The notes: generated from the letters alone by a model not told the origin. Counted from the first letter of the stretch, positions 49,224-61,956 are shown. The stretch: 64,000 bases of DNA from Marinobacter sp. es.042 (GCF_900188315.1 NZ_LT897781.1:434001-498000), one strand, 5' to 3'. Program-made: numbers and translations.

Positions 49224-50582
49224 ATGAATTGTGCAAAGCTGAGTAAACAACTGGTCTGGCCGATTGCGCTATTGCTTGTGACATTGGCGTTTCACGGTTC
49301 GGCGGCGACACAGGTCGAGAGTGCCCGTATCTGGCCCGCGCCCGATCATACCCGGCTGGTTCTGGACACTGGCGGGCAGGTGGAGCACAACATTTTCTCC
49401 CTGAGCGGCCCGGCGCGGCTGGTGATCGATCTCAAGAATACCAACCTGAAGACCGACTTTTCCGGTTTGGACCTTTCCGGCAGTCCGATCAAGCGAATCC
49501 GCAGTGCGCCGAGGAACGGCAACGATGTTCGCGTCGTTCTGGACCTGAAGGCAGACATCAAGCCGCGGAGTTTTCAGCTTGAGCCGAATCAGCAGTATGG
49601 CCACAGACTGGTGGTCGACCTGATTGACGAAAGCGGCAGTCGGCTGGAAAAGGCGACCACGCCCACAGTGACTCAGGACTCGAACGGAAAGCGGGACGTT
49701 ATCGTCGTTATCGATGCCGGGCATGGTGGGGAAGACCCAGGTGCCATTGGCCCAAGAGGAACCCATGAAAAAGATGTGGTTCTGAAAATGGCGAAAACTC
49801 TGGCTAGCCTGATCAATGAGCGGCCCGGATACACCGCTAAACTGACGAGGACGGGGGACTATTACATTGGCCTTCGCAATCGAACGATTTTGGCCAGGAA
49901 ATACAATGCCGACCTGTTCGTATCGGTACACGCCGATGCCTTCCGAACGCCGCAACCGAGGGGAGCCTCCGTGTTCGCTCTTTCCCAGCGGGGTGCAACC
50001 AGTGAGACGGCCCGATGGCTGGCCAACAGTGAGAACCGGTCGGATCTGATCGGCGGGGCCGGCGGGCTGTCCCTCGATGGCCGGGACGACATGCTTGCCG
50101 GTGTTCTGCTGGACCTCTCCATGACGGCCAGTATCAACGCCAGTCTGGGGGTTGGCAGTTCGGTCCTGGGCAAATTGGGCGGCGTGGCCAAGTTGCACAA
50201 GCCTGGCGTTGAGCAAGCCGCTTTTGCGGTTCTGAAATCACCGGATATTCCCTCCATCCTGGTGGAAGCGGGCTTCATATCGAATCCCCAGGAAGAGAAA
50301 AACCTGGCCACTGAGTGGTATCGCAACAAGCTGGCCGGCGCGATCATGAAAGGCATTGATGACTACTTCCAGAAAACGCCGCCGCCTGGAACCCTGCTGG
50401 CGTCGCAAAAACAGAATCGCCAGGGTGGAAACAGCATCAGCCACTACCGGATACAGCGTGGAGACACGCTATCCGGCGTGGCCAGGAAGAATCAGACGAC
50501 CGTCAGTGAGCTGATGCAGTATAACGACCTTCGGGACGACCGTGTTATGGTAGGGCAAACCATTCGTATTCCCGCGTCCTGA
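49224..50582 (+). CDS. amiB: N-acetylmuramoyl-L-alanine amidase AmiB
   Basis: Periplasmic septum-splitting amidase of 452 residues. A Sec signal peptide ends near residue 30 (HGSAA), an AMIN domain (about 35-130) targets the septum, the zinc amidase domain has [23 protein letters not shown] and [10 protein letters not shown], and a C-terminal LysM ([19 protein letters not shown]) binds glycan. ATG 49224 begins the signal peptide; the frame is open further upstream inside tsaE and is not the start. Confidence 0.95.
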   Translation: MNCAKLSKQLVWPIALLLVTLAFHGSAATQVESARIWPAPDHTRLVLDTGGQVEHNIFSLSGPARLVIDLKNTNLKTDFSGLDLSGSPIKRIRSAPRNGNDVRVVLDLKADIKPRSFQLEPNQQYGHRLVVDLIDESGSRLEKATTPTVTQDSNGKRDVIVVIDAGHGGEDPGAIGPRGTHEKDVVLKMAKTLASLINERPGYTAKLTRTGDYYIGLRNRTILARKYNADLFVSVHADAFRTPQPRGASVFALSQRGATSETARWLANSENRSDLIGGAGGLSLDGRDDMLAGVLLDLSMTASINASLGVGSSVLGKLGGVAKLHKPGVEQAAFAVLKSPDIPSILVEAGFISNPQEEKNLATEWYRNKLAGAIMKGIDDYFQKTPPPGTLLASQKQNRQGGNSISHYRIQRGDTLSGVARKNQTTVSELMQYNDLRDDRVMVGQTIRIPAS

Positions 50583-50602
50583 TCAAGAGGTTTTTCCGTA
50601 AC

Positions 50603-52513
50603 ATGCCCCCCATTCGATTGCTGTCACCGCGGCTCGCGAACCAGATTGCCGCGGGTGAGGTGGTTGAGCGCCCCGCGTCTGTCGTCAAAGAGCTGGTTGA
50701 AAATGCCCTGGATGCCGGCGCCAACCGCGTCGATGTTGAGGTGGAGCAGGGCGGCGTCAAGCTGATTCGAGTTCGGGATGACGGCAGTGGTATTGAGGAA
50801 GACGATCTTCCCCTGGCGCTTAGCCGCCATGCGACCAGCAAAATTGCCAGTCTGGACGATCTGGAAGCCGTGGCGTCCCTGGGTTTTCGGGGAGAAGCGC
50901 TTGCCAGTATCAGCTCTGTCTCCCGGCTTACCCTGACCTCAAGGACCGAGTCCCAGGAAGCGGCCTCTCGGGTCGAGGTCGAGGGCCGGGAAATGGATGC
51001 GAGAATTTCGCCCGCAGCGCATCCGGTCGGAACGACCGTCGAAGTGCGGGCCCTGTTTTTTAATACCCCGGCTCGCCGCAAATTTTTGCGTACTGAAAAG
51101 ACAGAATTCAATCACGTCGAGGAATGTGTGCGGCGTCAGGCACTGAGCCGCTTCGATGCCGGCTTCACGTTGCGCCATAACCAGCGCGTCGTACAAAGCC
51201 TCAGGCCAGCGGAGTCGGCCCTGGATCGCGAGCGTCGGATTGGTTCACTTTGCGGCCAGCAGTTTATCGATAACGCCGTGGTTATTGATGCGGAAGCCAC
51301 CGGGTTGCGACTCTGGGGCTGGGTCGCTCTTCCCACGTTTTCGCGCAGCCAGGCCGATCTCCAGTATTTCTTCGTCAACGGCCGCGTTATTCGTGACCGC
51401 CTGGTAGCTCATGCCGTGCGCCAGGCCTATCGGGATGTGCTCTACAATAACCGGCATCCGGCGTTTGTATTGTATCTGGAAGTCGACCCCGCCACCGTCG
51501 ATGTAAACGTCCACCCGACCAAGCACGAGGTCCGGTTTCGGGATGGTCGGCTGGTTCACGATTTCATCTTCAGAACCCTGCACAAGGCGCTGGCCGATGT
51601 CCGGCCGGACGATCATTTCCGCGGCGCAGTGGCGCAGTCTTTTGGTCGCGAAGCAGCCACCCAGGGTCAGGAAGCAGTACCGGCCACCGGCGCCTCTGCC
51701 GAGGGGGGCTGGAACGGTCAGCCATCGGTATCCAACTATGGTTACTCCGGCGGCTCAGGCGCCGGCTTTGGCGGGCAGTCGCAGCCGCAACAGGAGTGGC
51801 GCGCCAGCGATCAGATGGCCTTTTATCAGTCCCTGAATGCCGGTGGCGGAAGCGATGGACAGCAGGCCATGCCCGCAAGCGATCGCGCCGCCACGCCAAT
51901 GCCAACACCGCCTGCAGACAGTGACCAGGAGCCGCCGCTCGGATATGCCATCGCCCAGCTGCACGGGATCTATATTCTTGCCCAGGGGCGGGCGGGGCTC
52001 ATTGTTGTGGACATGCACGCGGCCCACGAGCGCATTACCTATGAGCGAATGAAGCGGGCGCTTGCCGAGCAGGACCTGAAAAGCCAGCCGTTGTTGGTGC
52101 CGCTGTCGCTGGCGGTCAGCCAGAAAGAAGCAGCCCTGACCGAGAGTCACGGCGAAGAACTGCAGAAGCTGGGTCTCCAGATTGAGCGGATTGGTCCGGA
52201 AACCCTCGCCGTGCGGCAGGTGCCGGCGCTTCTGCGTGGTGCTGACACAGAACAGCTGGTGCGTGACGTTCTGGCGGATCTCATTGAGCACGGCCAGAGT
52301 GACCGCGTCGAGGCGGTGACGCATGAGCTGCTCGGAACCATGGCATGCCATGGTTCGGTGCGTGCCAACCGGCAGTTGACCATTCCCGAGATGAATTCGC
52401 TGCTCAGGGACATGGAGGCGACCGAGCGCAGTGGCCAGTGCAACCATGGCCGGCCGACATGGACCCTGGTGACCATGTCTGAGCTGGACAAGCTGTTTCT
52501 CCGGGGGCGCTGA
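50603..52513 (+). CDS. mutL: DNA mismatch repair protein MutL
   Basis: GHKL ATPase of 636 residues that links MutS mismatch recognition to strand removal. N-terminal motifs are [14 protein letters not shown] and RGEALASI; a linker near 340-430 is rich in glycine, serine and glutamine; the C-terminal dimerisation domain starts at [14 protein letters not shown]. The endonuclease motif DQHAxxExxxYE appears as [12 protein letters not shown], with the first residues partly changed, so nicking activity should not be assumed; a methyl-directed MutH-type system is the alternative. Confidence 0.95.
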   Translation: MPPIRLLSPRLANQIAAGEVVERPASVVKELVENALDAGANRVDVEVEQGGVKLIRVRDDGSGIEEDDLPLALSRHATSKIASLDDLEAVASLGFRGEALASISSVSRLTLTSRTESQEAASRVEVEGREMDARISPAAHPVGTTVEVRALFFNTPARRKFLRTEKTEFNHVEECVRRQALSRFDAGFTLRHNQRVVQSLRPAESALDRERRIGSLCGQQFIDNAVVIDAEATGLRLWGWVALPTFSRSQADLQYFFVNGRVIRDRLVAHAVRQAYRDVLYNNRHPAFVLYLEVDPATVDVNVHPTKHEVRFRDGRLVHDFIFRTLHKALADVRPDDHFRGAVAQSFGREAATQGQEAVPATGASAEGGWNGQPSVSNYGYSGGSGAGFGGQSQPQQEWRASDQMAFYQSLNAGGGSDGQQAMPASDRAATPMPTPPADSDQEPPLGYAIAQLHGIYILAQGRAGLIVVDMHAAHERITYERMKRALAEQDLKSQPLLVPLSLAVSQKEAALTESHGEELQKLGLQIERIGPETLAVRQVPALLRGADTEQLVRDVLADLIEHGQSDRVEAVTHELLGTMACHGSVRANRQLTIPEMNSLLRDMEATERSGQCNHGRPTWTLVTMSELDKLFLRGR

Positions 52514-52514
52514 G

Positions 52515-53546
52515 GTGTCACTGCCTCCCGCCATCTTTCTGATGGGGCCTACGGCTTCCGGTAAGACAGACCTGGCAATAGCGCTCTGCGAACACCTGCC
52601 TTGCGAAATCATCAGCGTGGATTCCGCAATGATCTATCGGGGTATGGATATCGGAACTGCCAAGCCGACTGCCGCAGAGCTTGCGCGGGCGCCCCACAGG
52701 TTGATTGATATCTGCGATCCGGCGGAAACGTACTCCGCTGCGGATTTCCGTCGGGACGCGTTGGCCGCGATGGCCGAAATAACGGCCGCAGGCAGGATCC
52801 CGCTTCTAGTCGGCGGCACCATGATGTATTTCAAAGCGCTGCTTCATGGAATGTCCGGTCTGCCATCGGCCAGCCCCGCTGTGCGACGGGCGCTGGAGCA
52901 GGAGGCTGAAGAGCGGGGTTGGGAGGCTTTGCATGAAGAGCTGCGGGGCAGTGATCCGGTGGCAGCCGAGCGGATCCATCCGAACAACCGGCAGCGTCTG
53001 ATGCGGGCCCTGGAGGTATTGCGCCTTACCGGCAAGCCGATTTCGGAGTTCTGGCGAGCCGATCAGGGTGGCTGTGAGCAAACAACGGGAGTGGCGCAGG
53101 ACGGCGACATTGAGGATTACACCTATTTCACTCGCTGGCAGGCAGACGAAACATCTTTGCTTCCGTATACTGTTATTCAACTTGCTATAACACCGCCTGA
53201 GCGGCGGGTGCTCCATGAGCGGATTCGCCTGCGGTTTCTGAAAATGCTGGAGGCGGGGTTCGTTGATGAAGTTCGGGCACTGATGATCCGGGACGACCTG
53301 CACCCTGATCTCCCTTCTATGCGTTGTGTCGGATATCGCCAGGCCTGGAGCTATTTGTCCGGGGAAGACGACTACGAGACATTTGTCAGCAAGGGAGTGG
53401 CAGCAACACGCCAACTGGCGAAGCGGCAGTTGACTTGGTTGCGTAAGTGGTCAGATGTGGACTGGCTGGACAGCGGCGACAAACATATCGCTGAGGTAGC
53501 CTTGAAAAAAATCCGACTTCGCACCACATTTAATTTTAACAAATGA
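52515..53546 (+). CDS. miaA: tRNA dimethylallyltransferase
   Basis: Enzyme of 343 residues that adds dimethylallyl to A37 of tRNAs reading UNN codons. The P-loop is [12 protein letters not shown], with [16 protein letters not shown] and [14 protein letters not shown]. The start is GTG 52515, one base after the mutL stop, so translational coupling is likely. The stretch around residues 186-205 is longer and more polar than in E. coli. hfq follows 33 nt downstream. Confidence 0.95.
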   Translation: MSLPPAIFLMGPTASGKTDLAIALCEHLPCEIISVDSAMIYRGMDIGTAKPTAAELARAPHRLIDICDPAETYSAADFRRDALAAMAEITAAGRIPLLVGGTMMYFKALLHGMSGLPSASPAVRRALEQEAEERGWEALHEELRGSDPVAAERIHPNNRQRLMRALEVLRLTGKPISEFWRADQGGCEQTTGVAQDGDIEDYTYFTRWQADETSLLPYTVIQLAITPPERRVLHERIRLRFLKMLEAGFVDEVRALMIRDDLHPDLPSMRCVGYRQAWSYLSGEDDYETFVSKGVAATRQLAKRQLTWLRKWSDVDWLDSGDKHIAEVALKKIRLRTTFNFNK

Positions 53547-53579
53547 CGATCTGCATTTACTAAAAACAGGAGAAAACAC

Positions 53580-53831
53580 ATGTCAAAAGGGCATTCGTTA
53601 CAAGACCCTTACCTTAATGCATTGCGCAAGGAACGCATTCCGGTTTCCATCTTTCTGGTCAACGGTATCAAGCTTCAGGGCCAGATTGAGTCTTTCGACC
53701 AGTTCGTGATTTTGCTGAAAAATACTGTCAGCCAGATGGTCTACAAGCACGCTATTTCCACTGTGGTTCCTGCCCGAAATGTCCGCATTCCGCAGCAGGC
53801 TCCGGGAGGAGAGGGCGAGTCTGAAGACTGA
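53580..53831 (+). CDS. hfq: RNA chaperone Hfq
   Basis: Hexameric Sm-like RNA chaperone of 83 residues. Sm1 ([20 protein letters not shown]) and Sm2 ([14 protein letters not shown]) are complete; the tail is short and acidic. AGGAG lies 7 nt before the ATG. It pairs small RNAs with targets. A terminator-like hairpin follows, and hflX begins 118 nt downstream. Confidence 0.97.
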   Translation: MSKGHSLQDPYLNALRKERIPVSIFLVNGIKLQGQIESFDQFVILLKNTVSQMVYKHAISTVVPARNVRIPQQAPGGEGESED

Positions 53832-53854
53832 TCCATCCGATTCCCGATCTTGCC

Positions 53855-53910
53855 ACCCGCGTTCCAGAGGATCCCGACAAGGGGTCTTGTGGCCGCGGGT
53901 GTTTGTTTTT
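53855..53910 (+). terminator. Rho-independent terminator after hfq
   Basis: CACCCGCG (53855-53862) pairs with CGCGGGTG (53894-53901), with an inner GATCCC/GGGGTC helix, followed by TTTGTTTTT. It separates hfq from hflX, though read-through to hflX is common at this locus in relatives. Confidence 0.65.
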
Positions 53911-53949
53911 ATGACCCTCATCATTTGTTTACCCCGGAGTTGATGCCAA

Positions 53950-55248
53950 TTGTTTGAACGTCCTGATGTCGGTGAGCGCGCGGTCCTCGTCCACATCGAT
54001 TTTACTGCCCACGATGGTACCGAAGACCCCGGTGAGTTCCGGGAGTTGGTCACCTCTGCCGGTGTTGAGCCTGTCTCAACCGTTACCGGGTCCCGCAAGC
54101 AGCCCAGCCCCAGATTTTTCGTTGGTGAGGGCAAGCTGGAAGAAATTCGTGATGCAGTAGCGGCGAACGAAGCGGATGTTGTGCTGTTTAACCATGCTCT
54201 GAGCCCTCGCCAGGAGCGGAATATTGAGCATGAGCTCAAGTGCCGTGTACTGGACCGCACCGGCGTCATTCTTGATATCTTCGCTCAGCGGGCACGGACT
54301 CACGAAGGTAAGCTTCAGGTAGAGTTGGCGCAGCTCGAGCATATGTCCACTCGACTGGTTCGGGGCTGGACCCACCTTGAGCGACAGAAAGGCGGTATCG
54401 GGCTTCGCGGGCCTGGTGAAACCCAGCTGGAAACCGACCGTCGGCTCTTGCGGGAGCGCATCAAGTCTATCCACAAGCGTCTGGAAAAAGTTCGTCGCCA
54501 GCGCAACCAGGGCCGCAGGGCCCGTCAGCGGGCTGACATTCCCACGGTATCGCTGGTTGGATATACCAACGCGGGTAAATCCACTTTATTCAACCGTATT
54601 ACTACTTCCTCCGTATATGCTGCAGACCAGCTGTTCGCCACGCTGGATCCGACGTTGCGGCGGCTGGAACTTCCGGATGTCGGGCCGGTCGTAATGGCGG
54701 ACACCGTGGGCTTCATCCGGCATCTGCCGCACAAGCTGGTTGAGGCGTTCCGGGCGACGCTTGAGGAAACAACGCAGGCGACGCTGCTGCTTCACATCAT
54801 CGACAGCCATGACCCGCGCCGCGAGGAGAATATTGAGCAGGTTGAGGAAGTGCTTGCGGAGATCGGGGCGGATGACATTCCCATGCTGCAGGTGTTCAAC
54901 AAGATTGATCTGCTCGAAAATTTCACGCCTCGGGTTGAGCGCAACGAAGAGGGTATCCCGGTGAGAGCGTGGGTTTCCGCGGTGACTGGCGAAGGCCTGG
55001 ACGGGTTGTTCGATGCGATCGTGGAGCGGGTGGCCGAAGATGTCGTTCACCACTTTGTTCTGCTGGGTCCCGCAGATGGCAAATTGCGTGCACTGTTGCA
55101 TGAGGCAGGATCGGTGATCAGCGAGGAATACCGGGATACCGGCGATACGGTCGTTGAGGTGCGCCTGCAGAACCGGGATTGGCATCAGCTGCTGAGCCGC
55201 GCCGGTGTGAATGAAAAGTCAGTCAGGCTGGACGTGGGTCACGCCTGA
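53950..55248 (+). CDS. hflX: Ribosome-associated GTPase HflX
   Basis: GTPase of 432 residues that splits stalled ribosomes. The N-terminal HflX domain (FFVGEGKLEEI, FNHALSPRQERNIE) precedes a coiled helix with GPGETQLETDRRLLRERI and the G domain with G1 VGYTNAGKST, G3 DTVGF and G4 NKID. The start is TTG 53950; no in-frame ATG precedes the conserved N terminus, and GGAG stands 10 nt upstream. Confidence 0.94.
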   Translation: MFERPDVGERAVLVHIDFTAHDGTEDPGEFRELVTSAGVEPVSTVTGSRKQPSPRFFVGEGKLEEIRDAVAANEADVVLFNHALSPRQERNIEHELKCRVLDRTGVILDIFAQRARTHEGKLQVELAQLEHMSTRLVRGWTHLERQKGGIGLRGPGETQLETDRRLLRERIKSIHKRLEKVRRQRNQGRRARQRADIPTVSLVGYTNAGKSTLFNRITTSSVYAADQLFATLDPTLRRLELPDVGPVVMADTVGFIRHLPHKLVEAFRATLEETTQATLLLHIIDSHDPRREENIEQVEEVLAEIGADDIPMLQVFNKIDLLENFTPRVERNEEGIPVRAWVSAVTGEGLDGLFDAIVERVAEDVVHHFVLLGPADGKLRALLHEAGSVISEEYRDTGDTVVEVRLQNRDWHQLLSRAGVNEKSVRLDVGHA

Positions 55249-55331
55249 AACCGCTGCGGCTATTGCCGGGGCGGAGATAAATCCCTAGTATTTGCAGCCA
55301 TTCTATTTATAAGTCAGTAACGGAGAGCACT

Positions 55332-56519
55332 ATGGCCTGGAACGAACCGGGTGGAAACCGCAACGACAATGACCCCTGGGGTACCGGTGGTGGTCGACGC
55401 GGCAATGATCAGGGGCCGCCAGACCTTGATGAGGCGCTGAAAAAAGGTCTCGACAAGCTCAACAAGATGCTGGGCGGCAAGGGAGGCAAGTCAGGCGGCA
55501 GCGGTGGCAGTAGCGGCGGCAGCTCCGGTGGTTTCGGGGCGATTCTCGCACTGGCGGCCATACTGGTAGTCGGCTATGTCATCTTCCAGTCCTTCTATAC
55601 GGTGGACGAACAGGAACGGGCGGTGGTTCTCCGGTTTGGTGAATACCACCAGACCGAGAATCCCGGCCTGAGATTCAAGGTGCCGTTGATTGACAGTGTT
55701 ACCAAGGTCCGTGTCACTAACGTGCGTACTGCTGAGTCCAGTGGCCAGATGTTGACCCAGGACGAAAACCTGGTAACCGTCGACTTGCAGGTTCAGTACC
55801 GCGTTGGCGACGCTGAAGCCTACGTGCTGAATGTGCGTGACTCCAACCAGGCACTGGCCTTCGCGACAGACAGCGCTATTCGTCACGAGGTCGGCAGTTC
55901 GACACTCGACGACGTGCTGACAGAAGGACGAGCGGAACTGGCTGTTCGGGTAGAGCAACGGCTTCAGATGTTCCTGCAGGACTACGGTACAGGTCTGGAA
56001 TTAGTACGGGTCAACGTGGAGAGCACCCAGCCGCCGCCAGCGGTTCAGGACGCATTCCGCGAAGTCCAGCGTGCCCGGGAAGACGAACAGCGGGTGAAAG
56101 AAGAAGCCGAAACCTACCGTAACAGGGTTGTACCTGAAGCGCGTGGTGAGGCTCAGCGCATGATTGAAGAAGCCAATGCCTACAAGCAAGAGGTGATTGA
56201 ACGGGCCCGTGGTGAAACTGCCCGTTTCCTTGAACTGCTGGCCGTCTATCAGATGTCTCCGACAGTTACGCGGGAGCGTTTGTATCTGCAAACGGTCGAG
56301 CAGGTCCTGGCCAACAGCAGCAAGATCCTCGTGGATACAGAGAGCAGTGGCAACATGATGTATCTGCCGCTCGATCGACTGACCCAGGGTTCGCTGCCCC
56401 GTACCGGTGGATCATCCTCCGGCAACAACCAGGGCAACGTGGACATCCAGACCCTGACTGATCAGGTTCTTCAGGAACTGCGAAGCAGGCAGGATACTAC
56501 CGTTCGGAGGAGCAGATAA
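55332..56519 (+). CDS. hflK: FtsH protease modulator HflK
   Basis: SPFH-domain inner-membrane protein of 395 residues. A glycine/asparagine-rich cytoplasmic N terminus (GGNRNDNDPWGTGGGRRG, then GSSGGSSGG) precedes one TM helix (about 74-92) and a periplasmic SPFH domain with GEYHQTENPGLRFKVPLID, then a long coiled coil. With HflC it forms the large cap around FtsH. GGAGAG lies before the ATG; hflC follows after 2 nt. Confidence 0.95.
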   Translation: MAWNEPGGNRNDNDPWGTGGGRRGNDQGPPDLDEALKKGLDKLNKMLGGKGGKSGGSGGSSGGSSGGFGAILALAAILVVGYVIFQSFYTVDEQERAVVLRFGEYHQTENPGLRFKVPLIDSVTKVRVTNVRTAESSGQMLTQDENLVTVDLQVQYRVGDAEAYVLNVRDSNQALAFATDSAIRHEVGSSTLDDVLTEGRAELAVRVEQRLQMFLQDYGTGLELVRVNVESTQPPPAVQDAFREVQRAREDEQRVKEEAETYRNRVVPEARGEAQRMIEEANAYKQEVIERARGETARFLELLAVYQMSPTVTRERLYLQTVEQVLANSSKILVDTESSGNMMYLPLDRLTQGSLPRTGGSSSGNNQGNVDIQTLTDQVLQELRSRQDTTVRRSR

Positions 56520-56521
56520 TT

Positions 56522-57397
56522 ATGGGACCTAAAGGTGTAGTGGGCCTTGCAGGCGCCCTGATCGTTGTCCTGCTGGTACTGTCCAGTGTGTACATCATTC
56601 CGGAAACCCATCGGGGTGTTCTGCTCCGGTTCGGTGAGCTGGTAGAGACCGATATCCAGGCCGGTATCCATTTCAAGGTCCCGGTCATCGACCAGGTTCG
56701 TGAATTCGATATCCGGGTTCTGACCATGGATCTGCCATCCAGGCAGTATCTGACCGTGGAGAAGAAGCCGCTGGATGTGGATTCCTACATCGCCTGGAAA
56801 ATCCGGGACGTGGATCAGTTCTACCGGGCGACCGGCGGTGATGAGTTCCGTGCTCAGTCTCTGCTTTCTTCCCGTGTTGATAACGGGCTGCGGGACGAGT
56901 TCGGTATTCGGACCATGGTCGAAGTCGTTTCCGGCCAGAGGGATGAGCTGATGCACACCCTGCGGGATCGCGTAAACCAGACTGCCCAGAATGAATTCGG
57001 TATTGAAGTCCTCGACATTCGCGTTAAGGCGATCGAATTCCCGGGTCAGGTGAGCGAAAACGTTTATCGTCGGATGGCGACCGAGCGCGAAAAGCTGGCC
57101 CAGGAATTCCGTTCACGGGGCCGGGAGCTCGCAGAAGGTATTCGTGCCGACGCAGACCGTCAGAGAACGGTTGTTCTTGCGGAAGCTTTCGCTCAGTCAG
57201 AAGAGACTCGGGGTGAGGGAGACGGTCAAGCAGCCAGAATCTACGCCGATGCCTACGGCTCCGACGCGGAATTCTACAGCTTCTACCGAAGCCTGCAGGC
57301 TTACCGCAATACCTTCATGAGCAAGGATGACATCATGGTGATTGATTCCAACAGCGCGTTCATGAAGTTCCTGAACGATCCGCAGGGCGCCCGTTAA
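56522..57397 (+). CDS. hflC: FtsH protease modulator HflC
   Basis: SPFH partner of HflK, 291 residues, with an N-terminal TM (about 8-25), SPFH segment GVLLRFGELVETDIQAGIHF, a coiled coil (EKLAQEFRSRGRELAEGI) and a C-terminal tip. It starts 2 nt behind hflK and ends at a strong terminator, closing the operon that begins near nnr. Confidence 0.95.
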   Translation: MGPKGVVGLAGALIVVLLVLSSVYIIPETHRGVLLRFGELVETDIQAGIHFKVPVIDQVREFDIRVLTMDLPSRQYLTVEKKPLDVDSYIAWKIRDVDQFYRATGGDEFRAQSLLSSRVDNGLRDEFGIRTMVEVVSGQRDELMHTLRDRVNQTAQNEFGIEVLDIRVKAIEFPGQVSENVYRRMATEREKLAQEFRSRGRELAEGIRADADRQRTVVLAEAFAQSEETRGEGDGQAARIYADAYGSDAEFYSFYRSLQAYRNTFMSKDDIMVIDSNSAFMKFLNDPQGAR

Positions 57398-57414
57398 CCC
57401 TGCACGTTGAGACC

Positions 57415-57448
57415 AAAAACCGGAATACCTCTGTATTCCGGTTTTTTT
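57415..57448 (+). terminator. Rho-independent terminator after hflC
   Basis: AAAAACCGGAATAC and GTATTCCGGTTTTT form a 14-bp stem with loop CTCT, followed by further T. A clear intrinsic terminator 18 nt past the hflC stop codon. Confidence 0.95.
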
Positions 57449-57571
57449 GTGCCCGGCAACCGTGTAAAATTCTGCCGGTTTTGTGTCGGGCTTTTGCCGA
57501 GTGCCGCCTTAAATCCTGTGTGATCCCCCAGCCGACTGTGCCGGAGCGGATATAACGGACAACGGAATCTC

Positions 57572-58753
57572 ATGACAGTATCTGATCGCTGGTTACTGCC
57601 AGACGGGGTAGAGGACATTCTTCCCCCGCTGGCCGGACGGATCGAATCCCTGCGTCGGGATGTAATGGATACCTGCCAGCGCTGGGGCTACCAGCTGGTA
57701 ATCCCACCGCTCATTGAATATCTCGAATCCCTGTTTACCGGAACCGGAAACGATCTGGAGCTTCAGACTTTCAAGCTCACCGATCAGTTGACCGGGCGGA
57801 TGATGGGTGTTCGCGCCGATATGACACCTCAGGCGGCGCGCATTGATGCCCATACCCTGGGTCAGGAAGGGATCACCCGTCTTTGCTATGCCGGGCACGT
57901 ACTCCATACCCGCCCAAAGCACATGCTGACAGGTCGAACACCGATTCAGGCTGGCTGCGAACTATTTGGCAGTGGCTCCGAAGCAGCCGATATGGAAGTG
58001 ATCAGCCTGATGTTGGAAACCCTCAGGGTGGCCGGCTTGCCACGTATCCATCTGGATCTGGCCCATGTTGCCATCTATGAGAGTCTGATCGGCGAGGCGG
58101 ATTTTGATCGGGATACGGAGAGCGCAATTTTTGACGCCATGGCTCGCAAATCGGTGCCGGAGCTTGATCAACTGCTAGGCCAATGCCCTCCAGGCTCTGC
58201 GGGTGCTCGTTTGCGTGAGCTTGCCCGGGTCAGTGGTGGCCCGGAAGCCCTGAACGAGGCCCGTCGGATCCTGCAGGGTGCGTCTGACAGCCTGGATGCG
58301 GCACTCGACCAGCTTGGGCGTGTGTCCGACATGCTGGGAAGGGATTACCCGGATATCAGCTTCGGATTCGATTTCTGTGAGCTTCGTGGCTACAACTACC
58401 ACACGGGCCTTGTGTTTGCAGCCTACGTGCCGGGCCACGGTGATTCCGTGGCCAAGGGTGGCCGTTACGATGCCATCGGAAGTGACTTTGGTCGGGCCCG
58501 CCCTGCAACTGGGTTCAGTCTTGATATTCGCTCTCTGGTCTCGCTTGGCGAGCGCGTGACTCGCAGTGCCGGCGCTGTCTGGGCGCCGGCGGATGACGAC
58601 CCCGCCCTGGAAGGCGTGATCTCCGGTCTGAGAATGACGGAAACCGTTGTTCGTGCCCTTCCCGAAGACCAGGGCGTTAACCCTGCTACCAGAGGCTGTG
58701 ACCGTAAGCTGGTCAAACAGGGTGGCCAATGGGTTGTGCAGAAGCTGGGCTGA
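57572..58753 (+). CDS. hisZ: ATP phosphoribosyltransferase regulatory subunit HisZ
   Basis: Catalytically inactive histidyl-tRNA synthetase paralogue of 393 residues that activates the short-form HisG at the first step of histidine synthesis. Motifs related to class II synthetases remain (LTGRMMGVRADMTPQAARI, FDFCELRGYNYHTGLVF, GGRYD). Next to purA, as in Pseudomonas (PA4939 region); hisG is not in the window. Confidence 0.93.
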   Translation: MTVSDRWLLPDGVEDILPPLAGRIESLRRDVMDTCQRWGYQLVIPPLIEYLESLFTGTGNDLELQTFKLTDQLTGRMMGVRADMTPQAARIDAHTLGQEGITRLCYAGHVLHTRPKHMLTGRTPIQAGCELFGSGSEAADMEVISLMLETLRVAGLPRIHLDLAHVAIYESLIGEADFDRDTESAIFDAMARKSVPELDQLLGQCPPGSAGARLRELARVSGGPEALNEARRILQGASDSLDAALDQLGRVSDMLGRDYPDISFGFDFCELRGYNYHTGLVFAAYVPGHGDSVAKGGRYDAIGSDFGRARPATGFSLDIRSLVSLGERVTRSAGAVWAPADDDPALEGVISGLRMTETVVRALPEDQGVNPATRGCDRKLVKQGGQWVVQKLG

Positions 58754-58827
58754 TGCCTCCGGGGCCTCGGTGAATTCATTTACAGGTAAACTTGCGAAAC
58801 GCCTGTCCTGCGGGGCAGCCGCACTGA

Positions 58828-60132
<1,305 letters not shown>

Positions 60133-60144
60133 TCGCCAACGTTA

Positions 60145-60180
60145 AAAAACCGCCCTGCCGAAAGGCACGGCGGTTTTTTT
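60145..60180 (+). terminator. Rho-independent terminator after purA
   Basis: AAAACCGCC-C-TGCC, loop GAAA, GGCA-C-GGCGGTTTTTTT: a long stem with one mismatch, a GNRA loop and a T-run, 13 nt past the purA stop codon. The A-tract before it means it can also work for cmoB on the other strand. Confidence 0.95.
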
Positions 60181-60184
60181 GTGT

Positions 60185-61183
60185 TCAGGGCTTCTCGGCA
60201 ATCACGGTAGCACGCAACGGCCCAGGGTATCCTTCCACAGTTTTTGAGGGGTCGTCCGGATCCAGAAAGTCCTGGAGGGAGTTGAAACGCATCCAGTCGG
60301 TGCTTCGCTGCTCGTCTGTGGTCGTAGGGGTGACATCGACCACCCGGGCATTCCGGAAGCCGGTGCGGTCCAGCCAGCGCAGCAGTGTGTCGCAGGAGGG
60401 CAGGAACCAGACGTTCCGCATCTGCCCATAGCGATCCTCGGGCATCAGGCTGAAGCCCTCAGGGCCCTCAACGACAAGTGTTTCCAGCACCAGTTCCCCG
60501 CCTCTGCGAAGCGTTCCCTTCAGTTCAAGCAGATGATCGAGCGGTGAGCGCCGATGATAGAGAACCCCCATGGAAAAAGTGGTGTCGAAGGTTTCAAGGT
60601 CGGCGGGGAGGTCTTCCATCCGAACGGGCAGCAGGTCTATCGGGACATCACCGAGGTAGTCCTTGACGCTGAAGAACTGGAACAGGAACAGCAGCCCCGG
60701 GTCGATGCCGATCACCCGGCCCGCGCCCTCGCCCAGCATCCGCCAACAGTGATATCCGGAGCCACAACCCACATCCAGTATGCGGCGACCGGAAAGGTCT
60801 GAAAGGTAGGGCGACACGCGGTCCCACTTCCAGTCAGAGCGCCATTCGGTATCGATGTAGGTACCGAAGAAGTCGAAGGGGCCTTTGCGCCAGGGCATCA
60901 GGCCGCGTAATCCGAGTTCCAGTTGCTCCCGTTGTGCTACGGTCAGGGGCTGTCTGGAGGTCAGCGTTACCGCGGATTGGTCGAGTTGCGCGTCTACCTG
61001 AGCCAGGCCGGGTAGCTGGTCAAGGGCAGCTTGCCAGCGATCAAGATCGCCGTGGGGGCGGTCCTCAAAGCGGTGGGTGAGTTGTTGTTGGAGTTGCGTC
61101 GCCCAGTTATCCAGGCCGTCTTTCGCAAGTTCATTGATGATAGGCCCGAACCGGGCTTTCCAGTCAAAGTCTGCCATGGTCAT
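60185..61183 (-). CDS. cmoB: tRNA U34 carboxymethyltransferase
   Basis: SAM-superfamily enzyme of 332 residues that moves the carboxymethyl group of Cx-SAM to hydroxyuridine 34 of tRNA. The Rossmann motif is [18 protein letters not shown] and the [18 protein letters not shown] segment is typical. ATG 61183 overlaps the cmoA stop as ATGA; a second ATG two codons on is possible. Confidence 0.94.
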   Translation of the reverse strand: MTMADFDWKARFGPIINELAKDGLDNWATQLQQQLTHRFEDRPHGDLDRWQAALDQLPGLAQVDAQLDQSAVTLTSRQPLTVAQREQLELGLRGLMPWRKGPFDFFGTYIDTEWRSDWKWDRVSPYLSDLSGRRILDVGCGSGYHCWRMLGEGAGRVIGIDPGLLFLFQFFSVKDYLGDVPIDLLPVRMEDLPADLETFDTTFSMGVLYHRRSPLDHLLELKGTLRRGGELVLETLVVEGPEGFSLMPEDRYGQMRNVWFLPSCDTLLRWLDRTGFRNARVVDVTPTTTDEQRSTDWMRFNSLQDFLDPDDPSKTVEGYPGPLRATVIAEKP

Positions 61184-61956
61184 TCGGTGGTTTGGTTGGC
61201 CTTTATGGCGAGCATGGAAACAAAGTTGAAGCACTGATACCACACCACCACGTCATCGAAGCCTGCCGACAACAAGCGCGCCTTGTGCGCAGCCAGTGTT
61301 TCGGGAATCAGCACCTGCTCGATCGCTGTGCGTTTCTGGCTTATTTCAAGATCCGAATAGCCATTGGCGCGCTTGAATTCGTGATGCAGTCGGGTCTGAA
61401 TGGCTTGCTCGCCGTCAGATTCAAAGCGAACTTTCTCCGACAGGATCAGGACACCGCCAGGACGAGTGGCATCAGCAATGCGCGCAAGCAGGCCGGCCCG
61501 CTTCTCCGGATCGACAAACTGCAAGGTGAAGTTCAGAGTGGTCACCGAGGCATTACTCAGCTCGGTGTCCAGAATATCCTCGCACCTGAGGGTAACGGGG
61601 AGCGCACTGTCGTCCAGGGCAATGTAATGCTCGCAGCGTTCGATCATGGCGCTCGAGTTATCCACTCCGATCAGGTTGCAGTCCGCATGGGCGATACCAT
61701 GGCGCATTGCCAGCGTGGAAGCGCCCAGTGAACAGCCCAGGTCATAGCAGTTGGTGGCGGGCTGGGCATATTGCTCCGAAATAACCTCGATCATCGGAAT
61801 GATAGTGGTGTAGCCCGGCACCGAGCGCCGGATCATGTCCGGAAACACCCTGGCCACCGATGCGTCGAATCGGAAGTCCTCCGGCCGGCGCTCTGTGGCA
61901 AACAGCCGGTCCGTGATCTGCTCGGGTGCCTCAGACGGCTTGCGGGATTTATTCAT
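61180..61956 (-). CDS. cmoA: Carboxy-SAM synthase
   Basis: Enzyme of 258 residues that makes carboxy-S-adenosylmethionine from SAM and prephenate for CmoB. Conserved parts are [31 protein letters not shown] and the glycine motif [17 protein letters not shown] 61956 starts the conserved N terminus and overlaps the small membrane-protein gene ahead of it by 8 nt. cmoA and cmoB are coupled by an ATGA overlap. Confidence 0.94.
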   Translation of the reverse strand: MNKSRKPSEAPEQITDRLFATERRPEDFRFDASVARVFPDMIRRSVPGYTTIIPMIEVISEQYAQPATNCYDLGCSLGASTLAMRHGIAHADCNLIGVDNSSAMIERCEHYIALDDSALPVTLRCEDILDTELSNASVTTLNFTLQFVDPEKRAGLLARIADATRPGGVLILSEKVRFESDGEQAIQTRLHHEFKRANGYSDLEISQKRTAIEQVLIPETLAAHKARLLSAGFDDVVVWYQCFNFVSMLAIKANQTTE